A stretch of 33,632 nucleotides of DNA from Candidatus Omnitrophota bacterium (GCA_028712375.1 JAQTQG010000016.1:1-33632); one strand, 5' to 3'. Positions 7,271-16,874 are shown, counted from the first letter of the stretch. Translations and numbers: made by a program. Notes: generated by a model from the letters alone, not told the origin.

Positions 7271-9067
7271 TTAAGAAACTCTATACAGCCAATAAACTGG
7301 ATAACCAGCGCGATTTAAAAACACTTTTTCCAGTTGTTTCTTCTTGCCGGACTCTTTAATATATTGCATAAATAAATCCTGATAATGTGTGCTTTTATAA
7401 TCAAAGGCTAATTTCCAGTATTTTTTGCCATCCGGATTACCCTGTTTCTGATAAAATCTATCCAGCAGCAACCGCTTATCTTCGGTATCATCCGGATAGA
7501 TGGCCAGATAAAATACCTGACCTTGGGCCGAACTTAACTGATTATACGCCAAAGCCACCGGGTGCGGGTAAAATTTATCGTAAATCACCGGGACAACTCT
7601 ATTGCCGGTAAGAAAAATCAAATTCGCATGTAAATCATAATCAAACATCAACACCGAAGAGATGTTCTTATCCACTAAATAATCCGCCAGCTCATTAATA
7701 GCCGTTGACCAGCGGCCGGAACCGCCGGTTTCCTTTAACTGTCTATTATAATATAGATTCATAAATATGTTGAATAAAATGATGAAGGCTGCGGTAATTC
7801 CGACTAGCGCTTTAGCCCACGTTTTCTTTTTTAAAGAAGCTAAATCCCATAAATAACACAAAAATATAGCCAAGGCAACCTGGGGGAAGGGAAACATAAC
7901 CAAAAGATGCCCTTGATTAAGCCCGCTCATCGTAAAAGGCGACAGAAATAAAACTATCGCGTAAAGAACATAAATAAATATTATCCGGGATTTAATTACC
8001 TTGGGCAGATGCGCAGAAAAAAACACCGCCGCCAAAAGCAAAATCAAAGAGAACAACACCAGAACTACTGCCAAGAAAGAAATTGCTTCAATAAAAAAAT
8101 TGCCATTTATGCCCCAGAATAAACGTTCGCTGATGTCTCCTTTTAGAAGCTCAAAAAAATGCATAAACCTCTGCCCGAGATTGTTAAAATACTCTACGTT
8201 TCTTACCCCCTCACCGATAGTGTTAGCCGAGGTCGCCTGGGCATCTGTCAAAACCGCATATAGCTGTTTAAACATCACCCAGGGATTCATTATGTTATAA
8301 ATAATCAATAGGGATGCCCCAAGGCAAAAGGAAAATAACATTAACCCCAGTTCTTTAATATTAAGCGTCCCCAAAATTTCCGGTTTTCTTCCAACCAAAA
8401 GATAGGCAACAATCAAAGCCGGCACATAGTATAAAAACGTAATTTTAATACTCAAACTTAACCCAAAAAGTACGCAACCGAGAACCAGGAAAAATAGGCG
8501 CTTCCCCTGCGCATATCTTAAAAGGCAAAATAAACCCACCCAGAAAAAAAGCATCACAAATATTTCTGTCCGGTATAAACCTATCCGCCCATATTGCACA
8601 AATGCTAAATTAGTAGCAGCAATTAAAGAAGCCAGGATGGCTACTTTGCGGCCAAACCAGTGGTAACAAAAATAATATAGAAAAAATAAGAATACCGATA
8701 AGAAAAACACGGAGCAAATCCGTAATGCCAAAGCGCTCGGACCGAATAAACGCACGAAAGGGAATGCCAGATAAGCTACTGTAGCTCCACAATACTGCGA
8801 CTGCATAACTGGGAATATCTTGTCAAACAATACAACATGGCAATACAAAAGCGGAACCTTCCCTCCGGCGATATCCCCGGCATCTCTGAAAATATTGACA
8901 CTAGGCACTCCGTTAGTCGCTTCATCCGTATTCAGGCCCGGGTAATCTATATTCCATAAAGTCAATATACAAAAAACCAGGATAATAAAACCGGAAAACA
9001 CCCGGTTATTAAAAACGGGGTTAAATTTTCTGAAGATTCTTAAAAAAAACTGTAGTAAACCTGGCAT
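7271..9067 (-). CDS. GT39/ArnT-like membrane glycosyltransferase
   Basis: 598 residues with roughly ten or more hydrophobic segments. The first extracytoplasmic loop has the acidic pair D48-E49 in LNTDEATNG, the position of the catalytic acid in PMT/ArnT-type GT-C enzymes. GRIGLYRTE and the following hydrophobic helices fit the same fold. A soluble C-terminal part of about 150 residues follows the last membrane segment (LIFLTGNRVVPVIYDKFYPHP). Enzymes of this type move a sugar from a polyprenyl-phosphate carrier to lipid, glycan or protein on the outer face of the membrane. The gene starts 16 nt after the GT2 gene, a polyprenyl-phosphate-sugar-synthase-like partner that could supply its donor. 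Acceptor unknown. Confidence 0.85.
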   Translation of the reverse strand: MPGLLQFFLRIFRKFNPVFNNRVFSGFIILVFCILTLWNIDYPGLNTDEATNGVPSVNIFRDAGDIAGGKVPLLYCHVVLFDKIFPVMQSQYCGATVAYLAFPFVRLFGPSALALRICSVFFLSVFLFFLYYFCYHWFGRKVAILASLIAATNLAFVQYGRIGLYRTEIFVMLFFWVGLFCLLRYAQGKRLFFLVLGCVLFGLSLSIKITFLYYVPALIVAYLLVGRKPEILGTLNIKELGLMLFSFCLGASLLIIYNIMNPWVMFKQLYAVLTDAQATSANTIGEGVRNVEYFNNLGQRFMHFFELLKGDISERLFWGINGNFFIEAISFLAVVLVLFSLILLLAAVFFSAHLPKVIKSRIIFIYVLYAIVLFLSPFTMSGLNQGHLLVMFPFPQVALAIFLCYLWDLASLKKKTWAKALVGITAAFIILFNIFMNLYYNRQLKETGGSGRWSTAINELADYLVDKNISSVLMFDYDLHANLIFLTGNRVVPVIYDKFYPHPVALAYNQLSSAQGQVFYLAIYPDDTEDKRLLLDRFYQKQGNPDGKKYWKLAFDYKSTHYQDLFMQYIKESGKKKQLEKVFLNRAGYPVYWLYRVS

Positions 9068-9083
9068 TTTATAATAGATTATT

Positions 9084-10406
9084 TTAAATAAATCTTAATT
9101 TCCTGGCGGCGAAGAAAGCCATTCTTAAAAGAAGAGCGCCGTGCCTCCAGCGTTTTATATTAGTGCTTCCGCATGCCCGCTCATAATACCTTACGGGTAT
9201 TTCACGTATTTTAAGGCATAACCTTGAAGCGCCTAAAATCAGGTCGAAATCGCCAAAAGGATCAAAGCTGCCGAAAAAATTCCTGTTTAAAATAATTTTT
9301 TCGTAATTTTCCCTGGAAATAACCTTGGTGCCGCATAAAGTATCTTTAAATCTTTGCCCGACCAGGAAAGAAAAAACTGCAGCGAAAAACTTATTGCCGA
9401 TCATATTACAAAACCGCATAGCCTTACCATTCAAAGGATATACTAACCTGCTGCCGTTTAAAAATTCAGCCTGATCCTGGCAGATTGCCTTATAAAAATC
9501 TGTGAGAACTTCGGGAGCAACTGCAAGATCGGCATCCAGTATCATCAAAACATCCTTGGATGCACTAGCAAACCCTTTTCTCACCGCATCTGCCTTGCCT
9601 TTTCCACTTTGTTTTATGCACTTAATATTTAAAACTTTACCATACCGGTCATTTGCCCGCTGGATTTCCTCCCAGGTAGAATCCCGGGAATGCCCTTCTA
9701 CAAAAATTATCTCGCTATCAAAGCCCATTTTAGGAATCCTTTTCACCAAGTTTTCAATATTCCCGGATTCATTCCTGGCGGGGATAATTACGGATACTGA
9801 CAAATCTTTTTTTTTCTCCTTAAACACGGGCCTGGCCACCAGGATGTTCACCAAACAAAAAGAACTAAAAAGCGGCAAAGGAGCCAAATACCGGTTTATA
9901 AAGTTACTGATAAATGGAAAATAAAAAGGCGCCAAAATCCTCCGGTCAGTAAACACCGGCTCAAAATCCGCCAGCCACAAAATATTTTCTAAGTCCTTAC
10001 GGTCAACCCAATTTCTTTCATCAGCCTTGCTATGCAGCTTTAACCAAGTAGCAAATTCCACCAGGGGCTTCCACAGCCCGCTGTAATACAAAACAATTAC
10101 CCTGGTTTTACGGCTGCAGGCATCATGCAATTTATTAAAAAAACAAAGCACGTCTTTTTCATAATGCACATTGCCATTTAAAATTAAATACTCGGGATTT
10201 TCTTTTAACAACCGGCTAAAACCATCCGGATGGCTGGTATCAAAAATAAATTTCTTTTTATTTTTAAAAAATGAGCTGACCGGCAATGACGGCGGGTTAA
10301 TTTCCGCCACGGAATTGCCCGGCTGGACAAAAACTGACAGATACCGGTAAATCAGCTGATAAAAATATTTTTTAATGCCGAATTTGATTTTCTTATTTTC
10401 TTCCAT
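9084..10406 (-). CDS. GT2 glycosyltransferase with degenerate methyltransferase-like N-terminus
   Basis: 440 residues. From about 200 a GT2 domain of the polyprenyl-phosphate-sugar synthase kind begins: SVSVIIPARNESGNIENLV, EIIFVEGHSRDST, GKGKADAVRKGF, the metal-binding DAD near 291-293 (MILDADLA), and NGSRLVYPL. The end (GSFDPFGDFDL, REIPVRYYERACGSTNIKRW) matches this GT2 subgroup. No C-terminal membrane helices are obvious. Residues 1-190 resemble the later half of class I methyltransferases (RVIVLYYSGLWKPLVEFATWL, WVDRKDLENILWLADFEPV), but where the SAM-binding glycine motif should be it reads VAEINPPSLP, so SAM binding is doubtful. It may make a lipid-linked sugar for the GT39-like enzyme 16 nt downstream. 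A 99-nt gap precedes it. Confidence 0.85.
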   Translation of the reverse strand: MEENKKIKFGIKKYFYQLIYRYLSVFVQPGNSVAEINPPSLPVSSFFKNKKKFIFDTSHPDGFSRLLKENPEYLILNGNVHYEKDVLCFFNKLHDACSRKTRVIVLYYSGLWKPLVEFATWLKLHSKADERNWVDRKDLENILWLADFEPVFTDRRILAPFYFPFISNFINRYLAPLPLFSSFCLVNILVARPVFKEKKKDLSVSVIIPARNESGNIENLVKRIPKMGFDSEIIFVEGHSRDSTWEEIQRANDRYGKVLNIKCIKQSGKGKADAVRKGFASASKDVLMILDADLAVAPEVLTDFYKAICQDQAEFLNGSRLVYPLNGKAMRFCNMIGNKFFAAVFSFLVGQRFKDTLCGTKVISRENYEKIILNRNFFGSFDPFGDFDLILGASRLCLKIREIPVRYYERACGSTNIKRWRHGALLLRMAFFAARKLRFI

Positions 10407-10505
10407 GCCCCTAACACCCTATAAAGCATCGGTTAAACGCCGCCGGTATTTTTATAAAAACAAGGTTAACCTGCCAAAAAAAAGAATAGCCTTAGATGAA
10501 ACAAT

Positions 10506-11171
10506 TTAATCTTTCCCCCCGGCCTTAACAAATCTGGCGACAAAATACAACGCAAAATTTCGTAGAAATGACGCCGGAAAAACCCTTAATTCTCTCTGCA
10601 AAAATAATTTTTTTGCCGCGCTAAAAATATTCCGATGCCCGGAAGGATGAAACTTCGCTGCATCAAACTTAAGCAGCTTAAATAAAAAATCCGTCAGCAT
10701 ATTTTCCGCCGGGAATCCGATAATCAGCTCCCCGGAATCTTTTAAAACCCTGAAAAACTCACTAAAACATTTTTGTAAATCTGTTACATGCTCTAATACA
10801 CTTATACAAACTATGGTATCAAATATTTTTTCCTTATACGGCATTTCTATAACACTGCCGGTATTTAAATAAACATTGCCTGTATTGTTTTGTTTTAGCA
10901 TCCGGGCGACAACATCCATGCGGGGGTGGACATCCAGGGTATAAAGTTTAGAGCAGCGCCGGGATAACTCCGGTAGAAACAAACCCCTCCCACAGCCTGC
11001 TTCCAGAATCTTCTCCTGTTTATCCGCTAAACATGAAAGCGCCATCCTAAAACGCCCCTGGTATAAAATGCCGGTCAACGGATGATAAATTAATTTTGTA
11101 TGCTTATCCAATACCGGGATATTCAATTTTTCCAGAATTCCGGGATCCGGCAGATCAAGCCTTATCTTCAT
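10506..11171 (-). CDS. Class I SAM-dependent methyltransferase
   Basis: 221 residues. Motif I is KILEAGCGRG at 54-63, the acidic end of strand 2 is TLDVHPRMD, and the post-core SVLEHVTDLQKCFSEFFRVLKDSGELIIGFP is typical of the Methyltransf_11/UbiE-like group. The tail (FHPSGHRNIFSA, then basic helices) may bind the acceptor or membrane. It should transfer a methyl group from SAM to an O, N or C acceptor; the target is unknown. It starts 1 nt after the stop of the B12-binding radical SAM gene at 11173, without a clear Shine-Dalgarno, so it is probably coupled to it. Confidence 0.9.
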   Translation of the reverse strand: MKIRLDLPDPGILEKLNIPVLDKHTKLIYHPLTGILYQGRFRMALSCLADKQEKILEAGCGRGLFLPELSRRCSKLYTLDVHPRMDVVARMLKQNNTGNVYLNTGSVIEMPYKEKIFDTIVCISVLEHVTDLQKCFSEFFRVLKDSGELIIGFPAENMLTDFLFKLLKFDAAKFHPSGHRNIFSAAKKLFLQRELRVFPASFLRNFALYFVARFVKAGGKD

Positions 11172-11172
11172 A

Positions 11173-12657
11173 TTAATATTTCTGGCTGCTTAAATACTCT
11201 TCATATTTCTTTAGGAAATGGTCTTTATATAACATAATCTTATGCCCTCCCGAGCTCAAAGGTATATTCAAAGAAACAGCCAGCCGGCAGAATTCTTGAT
11301 GCCTATGCAGGCGTTTAGGATAAGTATTTTTGCCATCCTCTGATTCCCAATACAAAGGATGGAACCTTTTTTTCGATACCCCTAACTGGCTTAAATGGGC
11401 CGACAGATAAGTCCCCGGATCAATATGACAAAAGGTTTCACTAGCATGCACCTGCGAAAAAGCTGACTGGTTTTTTTTAAGAAAATCCAGTGTCTGCTGA
11501 AAATCTTCCTCGGTTTCCCCGGGGAAACCGAACATAAAATTCACCCTGGCGTCTATTCCGGCATTATGTGTATCATTAATTACACGCCCAAGCACATCCA
11601 AATCATAAGGAGGCTTATGCATCAACCTTCTTATTTCTAAAGAAGCGCTTTCAATCCCATACTCAAGCTCAACGCATCCGGCTGAGCGCATCTTACGCAT
11701 AAAAAAAGAATCCATCTCTTCCCGGATTACCGCTGCCCCCCGCCAAATCAATTGCCCCCAGGCAGGATTATCCTGCTGCCGGTTTAATTTAGCCTCTAAA
11801 ATTAAATCGCAAAAATCAGACAGAGACCGCATATCGGCATTAATTACATGGTCATTAAAAGTAAAAAAGCTCACTCCCGGATACCGGCCCAACTGATAAT
11901 CAATCTCCCGAAAGATGCGTGCTCCGCTCATCAATCTGAAATTTGCCCAAAAAAGTTTGGTGCTGCAAAAAACACAAGCATAAGCGCATCCGCGGCTGGA
12001 AAGAATGGGAAGCTGGCGCGAATTGCCATAATCCTGCAGGCAGAAATCACTAAAATCAGGAAAAGGCAGCCGGTCGATATTGGCGATTGCGGGGCGCATA
12101 CCGCAGTCAATAATTTTTCCGTTTTTTTTACAAACTACTCCCGGGCAGAACTCCACTCTTTTGAGTTTATCAATTTTGCTGATCAGCTCAACCAGGGTTT
12201 CTTCCCCCTCCCCGACAACTACCGCATCCACTGCGTCATTATTTATTAGCCCTTCTGCTGCCGGAGACGGGAAACACCGCTGGCCGCCAAAAATTATGAG
12301 CTTATTGCTATCCAGCTTTTTAATTCTTCTGGACAACTCTAAACTTAACTTATAAGTAGTATTATAAACTGAAAATCCTATCACCCGGGCATCCACAGAT
12401 AATAATTCATGTACAAATAAGTCCAAAAGTTCATTATTTTCATTAATGAATTTTGCAACGTCCTGATCGTCTTCCCAGCGTAAATCCTCTTCCCCGCGCC
12501 ACAGCCCCTGCTCTTTATGTAAATTATGCACCCGTAAGTTAAAATCAAAAACTTTAACCTCAAAATCACGTTTGCGTAAAGCAGCGGACAATAAAGCAAT
12601 CCCTAAATGCGGAGTTTCAATTCCCCAGCTAGGAGCCAATACCAAAATAACTTTCAT
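11173..12657 (-). CDS. B12-binding radical SAM protein
   Basis: 494 residues. The N-terminal B12-binding-type domain (MKVILVLAPSWG, HLGIALLSAALRKRDFEV, FGGQRCF, VVGEGEETL) lacks DxHxxG. The radical SAM cluster is Cys224-Cys228-Cys231 (SRGCAYACVFC), followed by FRLMSGARIFREI, KMRSAGCVELEYGIESAS and NFMFGFPGETEEDF. The C-terminal block (YWESEDGKNTYPKRL, EFCRLAVSLN) recurs in the fusions at 20702 and 24994. By family it could methylate an unactivated carbon or carry out another radical reaction, with cobalamin and SAM. It overlaps the upstream gene by 4 nt (ATGA), so translation is coupled. Confidence 0.92.
   Translation of the reverse strand: MKVILVLAPSWGIETPHLGIALLSAALRKRDFEVKVFDFNLRVHNLHKEQGLWRGEEDLRWEDDQDVAKFINENNELLDLFVHELLSVDARVIGFSVYNTTYKLSLELSRRIKKLDSNKLIIFGGQRCFPSPAAEGLINNDAVDAVVVGEGEETLVELISKIDKLKRVEFCPGVVCKKNGKIIDCGMRPAIANIDRLPFPDFSDFCLQDYGNSRQLPILSSRGCAYACVFCSTKLFWANFRLMSGARIFREIDYQLGRYPGVSFFTFNDHVINADMRSLSDFCDLILEAKLNRQQDNPAWGQLIWRGAAVIREEMDSFFMRKMRSAGCVELEYGIESASLEIRRLMHKPPYDLDVLGRVINDTHNAGIDARVNFMFGFPGETEEDFQQTLDFLKKNQSAFSQVHASETFCHIDPGTYLSAHLSQLGVSKKRFHPLYWESEDGKNTYPKRLHRHQEFCRLAVSLNIPLSSGGHKIMLYKDHFLKKYEEYLSSQKY
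11510..11531. repeat. Perfect 22-bp palindrome inside a coding region
   Basis: Positions 11510-11520 are the exact reverse complement of 11521-11531, centred on CCCC/GGGG. It encodes the GFPGET motif of the B12-binding radical SAM gene. The equivalent sites in the paralogues are not palindromic. Confidence 0.9.
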
Positions 12658-14042
12658 TGTTTATCCAATTGTTGTTTGGGAAAAGACTCTTCCATCCCTA
12701 ACGAATCAAGCAAACCCTTTAATCTCTTTTGCCTCTCTGAACGAACTTGGTAATTATTCTCTGGGCACAACCAATCATGCGCCTCGGGGCCTCTGGAAAC
12801 AGCAAATTCTTCCGGGTATTCATTTATCCGGGAATACGGGCTAATCCAACAAGCAGCAATACTGCCCACAGAAGAAATATACGGTTTATTGCGCACAATA
12901 AAATCCAATGTCTGCACAAAATCATCTTCGCTCTCTCCGGGGAAACCCACGATAAAATTTACTACTGTTTCTATGCCTAAAGAATGCGCATCCCGAAGAT
13001 TTGTTTGCGCATCTTCAACGTGAAACCCTTTGCGCATTTTATTCACTACCTGCTGCGAGCCGCTCTCTATGCCAAAATTCAATCCACAACAGCCGGCCAT
13101 TTGCATCTTCTTTAGTAAAACAGCATCCATCTGTTTATCCACCATTGCAAACCCCGACCAACGTATCTTCAGCCCGCCCTGAATAATCAAATCACACAAC
13201 TTAGATAATTCTTTAAGGTTAGCATTTAAAGCCGCGGAATCACAATGGAATGAACCGCAATGAGGATATTTATTAATTTGATATTTAAACTCTTCATAAA
13301 TCGAAACAGCGCTGCGCCACCGGTATGCAGGAGTAGTCCCCGGCAAGGAACAATAAGCACATCGCCTGGGGCATCCCCGGCTAAAAATAATTGGTATCTC
13401 TCTAGTCATATATTTTTCTAAAGGAAACCCGTCAAAATCAGGAAACGGCAAAGCATCCAAATTCTTTACCGGCGCGCGCCGGCCCCAATCTATCACGCTA
13501 TCATTGTTTTTTACGAGCGTCCCTGCATGCAATCCGACGCTGCCTGTCATTTGTAAATAATCGACAATCTCCACAAACGTATCTTCAGCTTCCCCATAAA
13601 CTACTAAATCAACACATTCATTTTTAATTAAAGAATTACCCGACCATTTTGAAAAACATTCCGGCCCGCCAAAAATCACCTTAAGATTAGAATTAAGGCG
13701 CTTTACCTCCTGGGCGATCTCTAAACTTAACAATACGTTGCTATCCCAAACGGAAAATCCTACCACCTCCGCCCCGCTGGCCAGTATTCTTTTAGCGTAT
13801 TCTTTAAACAACTGATTATGCTTGTTAAAAAGCTCTCCACTTAAGCTAAGTAAAGCAGGCGTATCCGGAAGAGCCCATTTATCCCGGTCAGCCGGGCAAA
13901 CAATATGGAATAACTCCACATTCAGGTCAAAAATGAATGCCTCGTGGCCGGCCCTTTTGAGGACAGAATTTAAATACGCCAGGCCAATCAACGGCGGATA
14001 AGGCAAATTAATACAAGGAGACCTGACTAATGCTACTTTCAT
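12654..14042 (-). CDS. B12-binding radical SAM protein
   Basis: 462 residues from the ATG at 14042. An ATG at 14081 is possible but would add 13 residues unlike the family. The MKV start places the radical SAM cysteines at 224, 228 and 231, as in the paralogues, and leaves a GAGG 11 nt upstream. The B12-binding-type N-terminus (MKVALVRSPC, PPLIGLAYLNSVLK, FGGPECF, YGEAEDTF) has no DxHxxG. The cluster is SRGCPRRCAYC, followed by KMQMAGCCGLNFGIESGSQQVV and NFIVGFPGESEDDF. The C-terminus differs from the other members (HDWLCPENNYQ, then a helical tail), and GEGE is replaced by GEAE, so it may act on another substrate. It follows the module array at 14065 by 22 nt. Confidence 0.9.
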   Translation of the reverse strand: MKVALVRSPCINLPYPPLIGLAYLNSVLKRAGHEAFIFDLNVELFHIVCPADRDKWALPDTPALLSLSGELFNKHNQLFKEYAKRILASGAEVVGFSVWDSNVLLSLEIAQEVKRLNSNLKVIFGGPECFSKWSGNSLIKNECVDLVVYGEAEDTFVEIVDYLQMTGSVGLHAGTLVKNNDSVIDWGRRAPVKNLDALPFPDFDGFPLEKYMTREIPIIFSRGCPRRCAYCSLPGTTPAYRWRSAVSIYEEFKYQINKYPHCGSFHCDSAALNANLKELSKLCDLIIQGGLKIRWSGFAMVDKQMDAVLLKKMQMAGCCGLNFGIESGSQQVVNKMRKGFHVEDAQTNLRDAHSLGIETVVNFIVGFPGESEDDFVQTLDFIVRNKPYISSVGSIAACWISPYSRINEYPEEFAVSRGPEAHDWLCPENNYQVRSERQKRLKGLLDSLGMEESFPKQQLDKQ

Positions 14043-14064
14043 ATAAATTTTAGCCTCTTTTATT

Positions 14065-14991
14065 TTACTTAAGCCGGGCATCCGGAGGTACCGGCCAATG
14101 CGCCAACCAATGATCCTCTTTTCCGATAAGCATACATTTCCAGCAAGGGCAATCGGTTTCTTTGCATAAAAAGGGGTTTTCCAGCAAAGAGAAGCTATCT
14201 TCTAAAATGCTGCCTAACTTTAAAGCGCCGCCTGCACAACAGCTATAAGCCTGTCCGTCCGGGCGGATTTTCGCATACATCTGCCCCATCCGGCACAACT
14301 TATTGCAGGTATTCCTTTTATTTTTATCAAACGCAAAATCCAAGGTCTTCTCTGTCCAAACAGAAGTACCTAACCGCTTAAGATGCTCTCGCTCCTGCGC
14401 AGAATATCCTTCCGGGTATTCTTTGCCGGCATATTTCCCCTTAAAAGGCAAGATCGACATTAAAATTCCGCAATCTTCAAATTCTTTTTTAAACTTCTCC
14501 ATTCCCTCCATCGCGCTGGGATAAGCTACGTAATTAACCCACACCTCAAAACCTGCTTCTTTTAATTTCCGGGATTTTAAAAAAAAGGTTTCAAAACTCA
14601 CAAACTCCGGATGAAAACTCACCCCGATACGCGCCCGGCCCGGTTTTATTATTTTAATGAACTCCTCGGGATTCCAGAAAAGATTGGTGGAGAATTCCAT
14701 CGTGTGGATCTCCGATAAGCTCTGGATCAATTTCATAAAATCCGGATAAAAAAATGGCTCCCCCCCGGCAAAATGTATTTCGCTGCTACCGTAACGCTGA
14801 TAAATATTAGTCCAGGCCTTAATCCATTTATCTATGCCCGGATAAATAGTCGGTAGCGGTTCTTTTACCCCGCCAACTCCGCCAAAACAGCAATACGCAC
14901 AACTATAATTACACTTATAGGTAATTTCCCAATTAAAATAAACCCGGTAAGGAGCGATTTCTTTTCTAAAATCCGGAGGCGGCTTAATCAT
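14065..14991 (-). CDS. Compact radical SAM module protein, single unit
   Basis: 308 residues: one copy of the module that appears twice in each of the next two genes upstream. The cluster is Cys27-Cys31-Cys34 (YKCNYSCAYC), followed by FAGGEPFFYPDF, the shared SFHPEF, a VAYP block and a YP-GYS-QERE block. The C-terminal cysteines (LCRMGQMYAKI, YSCCAGG, then C-x4-C-x1-C-x2-C ending in WKCML) form a SPASM/twitch-like site for an auxiliary cluster. The end (CMLIGKEDHWLAHW-VP) is closest to the second unit of the 14988-16874 gene, which suggests copying from it. It overlaps that gene by 4 nt. Substrate unknown. Confidence 0.9.
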   Translation of the reverse strand: MIKPPPDFRKEIAPYRVYFNWEITYKCNYSCAYCCFGGVGGVKEPLPTIYPGIDKWIKAWTNIYQRYGSSEIHFAGGEPFFYPDFMKLIQSLSEIHTMEFSTNLFWNPEEFIKIIKPGRARIGVSFHPEFVSFETFFLKSRKLKEAGFEVWVNYVAYPSAMEGMEKFKKEFEDCGILMSILPFKGKYAGKEYPEGYSAQEREHLKRLGTSVWTEKTLDFAFDKNKRNTCNKLCRMGQMYAKIRPDGQAYSCCAGGALKLGSILEDSFSLLENPFLCKETDCPCWKCMLIGKEDHWLAHWPVPPDARLK

Positions 14992-16874
14992 TTTTGAGAA
15001 ATCCCGCTTGTGTTATTAATGTTTAGGATTTTATTTTCGGGAACAACCCAGTGCTGCGCCCAAGATTGCTCTTTTTCCACCAACATGCATCTCCAGCAAA
15101 AACAAGGCTCGCAATCGCAAGGCAGCGCTTCGTCTAAAAGCTTAAAAGTGCCATCAAAAAGATTACCGATGGTTTTTTTGTGCGGTCCGCAACAACGGTA
15201 AGCGTCGCCGTTGGGATAAATCTTTGCGTACATCTGCCCCATCCGGCATAATCTACCCCGGGTCTGTTTATAATCGGTTCCGGTTTTCCACTCAACAGTT
15301 TTGGTATTAACAATATCCTCATTATCATAACAGCCTTTTAGGTAAAATAATTCCTGGTCGCTATAGGCCGCAGGGTATTCTTTATCATTCAAAAACCCCA
15401 TATAAGGCTGCATATTAAACGGAATGCCTAATTTATCAAATTCCTTCTTAAAACCGGCCATTTGAGGCATTTGAGGAGGATAAGCCACATAGTTAGCCCA
15501 AGTCTCAAAACCATTATTTCTTAAAATTTTATGCTTTCGCAAAAATTCATCCAAAGCTACAAACTCAGGATGAAAAGTAGTGCCAATACGCACCCGGTCG
15601 GCAGTCACGGCTTTTATAATGTCTCCGGGATCGCCGGAAAGATTGGTAATAATTTCTAAGGTATGAATTTTTGCAAGAAAATGGATTAACTTTAAAAAAG
15701 AGGGGTAAACAAACGGCTCCCCCCCGGTTATGTGCACTTCACAACTTCCATAACGGTTATAAATATCCTGCCAAATTTCCAATAGCTTATCGATAGGTGG
15801 ATAAACTATCTTATCCCGGTTTTTATCCCATTTCTCCGGAGGATCCCCGGGTTTAGGAGTATTGCAATAAGTACACTGATAATTACATCCGTAATGAATA
15901 TCCCAGGTTAAAAAAACACGGTGCGGGATAATCAGGCTACGGTCGATATTCTTCTGCGGACGGATTTCTTCTGAATCTACAGAAATTGTATTTTCGGCCA
16001 CACTCACACCGGCAGTTACCGGTTCGGCATCCTTAATTAATAGCCCGGCCCATTCATTGCAAGGGCAGGTTTCAGACTGGCAGGGTTGCGGGTCATCCCA
16101 TAATTTAAAATCATCATTAAACAAATTCCCGACTACCTGCGGATTATCTCCGCCGCAGGTAAACACCGCGCCATCAGCCTTAATATCAGCATATACCTGC
16201 CCGGCCCGGCATAATCTACCTTTCACGGCCTTAGGCGCTAACTGAAATTTCTCTTCCTGCCGGGTTCCTAAATATGGCTCGATTATTTTTCTTTCCTCAT
16301 CAGTATAACCCGAAGGATATTTAATTCCCCGGTATTGCCCCCAAAAAGTTAGCACCTCGCACTGGATGCCGCACTTCCTGAACGCTTTAAAATAATACTC
16401 CATCGATTTAATCTGTGGCGGATAGGCAACATAAGCCACGCGGTCCCCAAAACCCTTTTCCTTAAGGAGTACCGCCCGCTGGAGAAATTTATTAAAATCT
16501 GCAAAAGCCGGATGAAAGCTTCCCTTAATATGAACACGGGAGGAATCAATTTGGCTGGTAAAATCATTAATCTCTACCGAAAGGTTAGTAGTCACCCCAA
16601 CCCGGTGAAAAACAGTCAACCCCTTAACCAGCTGAATAATATTCGGATAAATAAGAGGTTCCCCGCCGATTAACTCAATATCCGCCTGGCCATAGCGGTC
16701 ATATATATTCTTCCAAACTTTTAATATTTTATCCAAAGACGGATATTTATTCTGCTGAGCCATTTCCTGCCATTTACCGTAAAACCAGCAATAAGGGCAC
16801 CGGTAATTACACACATAATGAATATCCCAGTTAAAAGAAACATTTGGCTTTTGATTAATCAGGACGTTTTTCAT
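14988..16874 (-). CDS. Tandem double radical SAM protein
   Basis: 628 residues with two full radical SAM modules. Unit 1 has Cys22-26-29 (YVCNYRCPYC) and C-terminal cysteines in LCRAGQ, FTCGGD and PCQSETCPCNEW. Unit 2 has Cys330-334-337 (YGCNYQCTYC), then LCRMGQ, YRCCGP and PCDCEPCFCWRCML. Both keep GGEP, FHPxF, YVAYPPQM and a YP-xx-Y block. The linker at about 280-315 is acidic and low in structure. Each unit should bind its own SAM-cleaving cluster plus an auxiliary cluster, so the chain may carry out two steps or act at two sites of a repeating substrate. It overlaps its neighbours by 4 nt on each side. Unit 1 resembles the units of the 16871 gene, unit 2 the single-unit gene at 14065. Confidence 0.92.
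   Translation of the reverse strand: MKNVLINQKPNVSFNWDIHYVCNYRCPYCWFYGKWQEMAQQNKYPSLDKILKVWKNIYDRYGQADIELIGGEPLIYPNIIQLVKGLTVFHRVGVTTNLSVEINDFTSQIDSSRVHIKGSFHPAFADFNKFLQRAVLLKEKGFGDRVAYVAYPPQIKSMEYYFKAFRKCGIQCEVLTFWGQYRGIKYPSGYTDEERKIIEPYLGTRQEEKFQLAPKAVKGRLCRAGQVYADIKADGAVFTCGGDNPQVVGNLFNDDFKLWDDPQPCQSETCPCNEWAGLLIKDAEPVTAGVSVAENTISVDSEEIRPQKNIDRSLIIPHRVFLTWDIHYGCNYQCTYCNTPKPGDPPEKWDKNRDKIVYPPIDKLLEIWQDIYNRYGSCEVHITGGEPFVYPSFLKLIHFLAKIHTLEIITNLSGDPGDIIKAVTADRVRIGTTFHPEFVALDEFLRKHKILRNNGFETWANYVAYPPQMPQMAGFKKEFDKLGIPFNMQPYMGFLNDKEYPAAYSDQELFYLKGCYDNEDIVNTKTVEWKTGTDYKQTRGRLCRMGQMYAKIYPNGDAYRCCGPHKKTIGNLFDGTFKLLDEALPCDCEPCFCWRCMLVEKEQSWAQHWVVPENKILNINNTSGISQK

Noticed and set aside
10407-10505. 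Terminator or promoter in the 99-nt gap; it also shares the 11-mer CCTAACACCCT (10410-10420) with 7170-7180
   Set aside because: The only hairpin has a 5-bp stem (AGGTT/AACCT), the T-run is interrupted, no convincing -10/-35 pair is visible, and an 11-base match is too short to call a repeat family.
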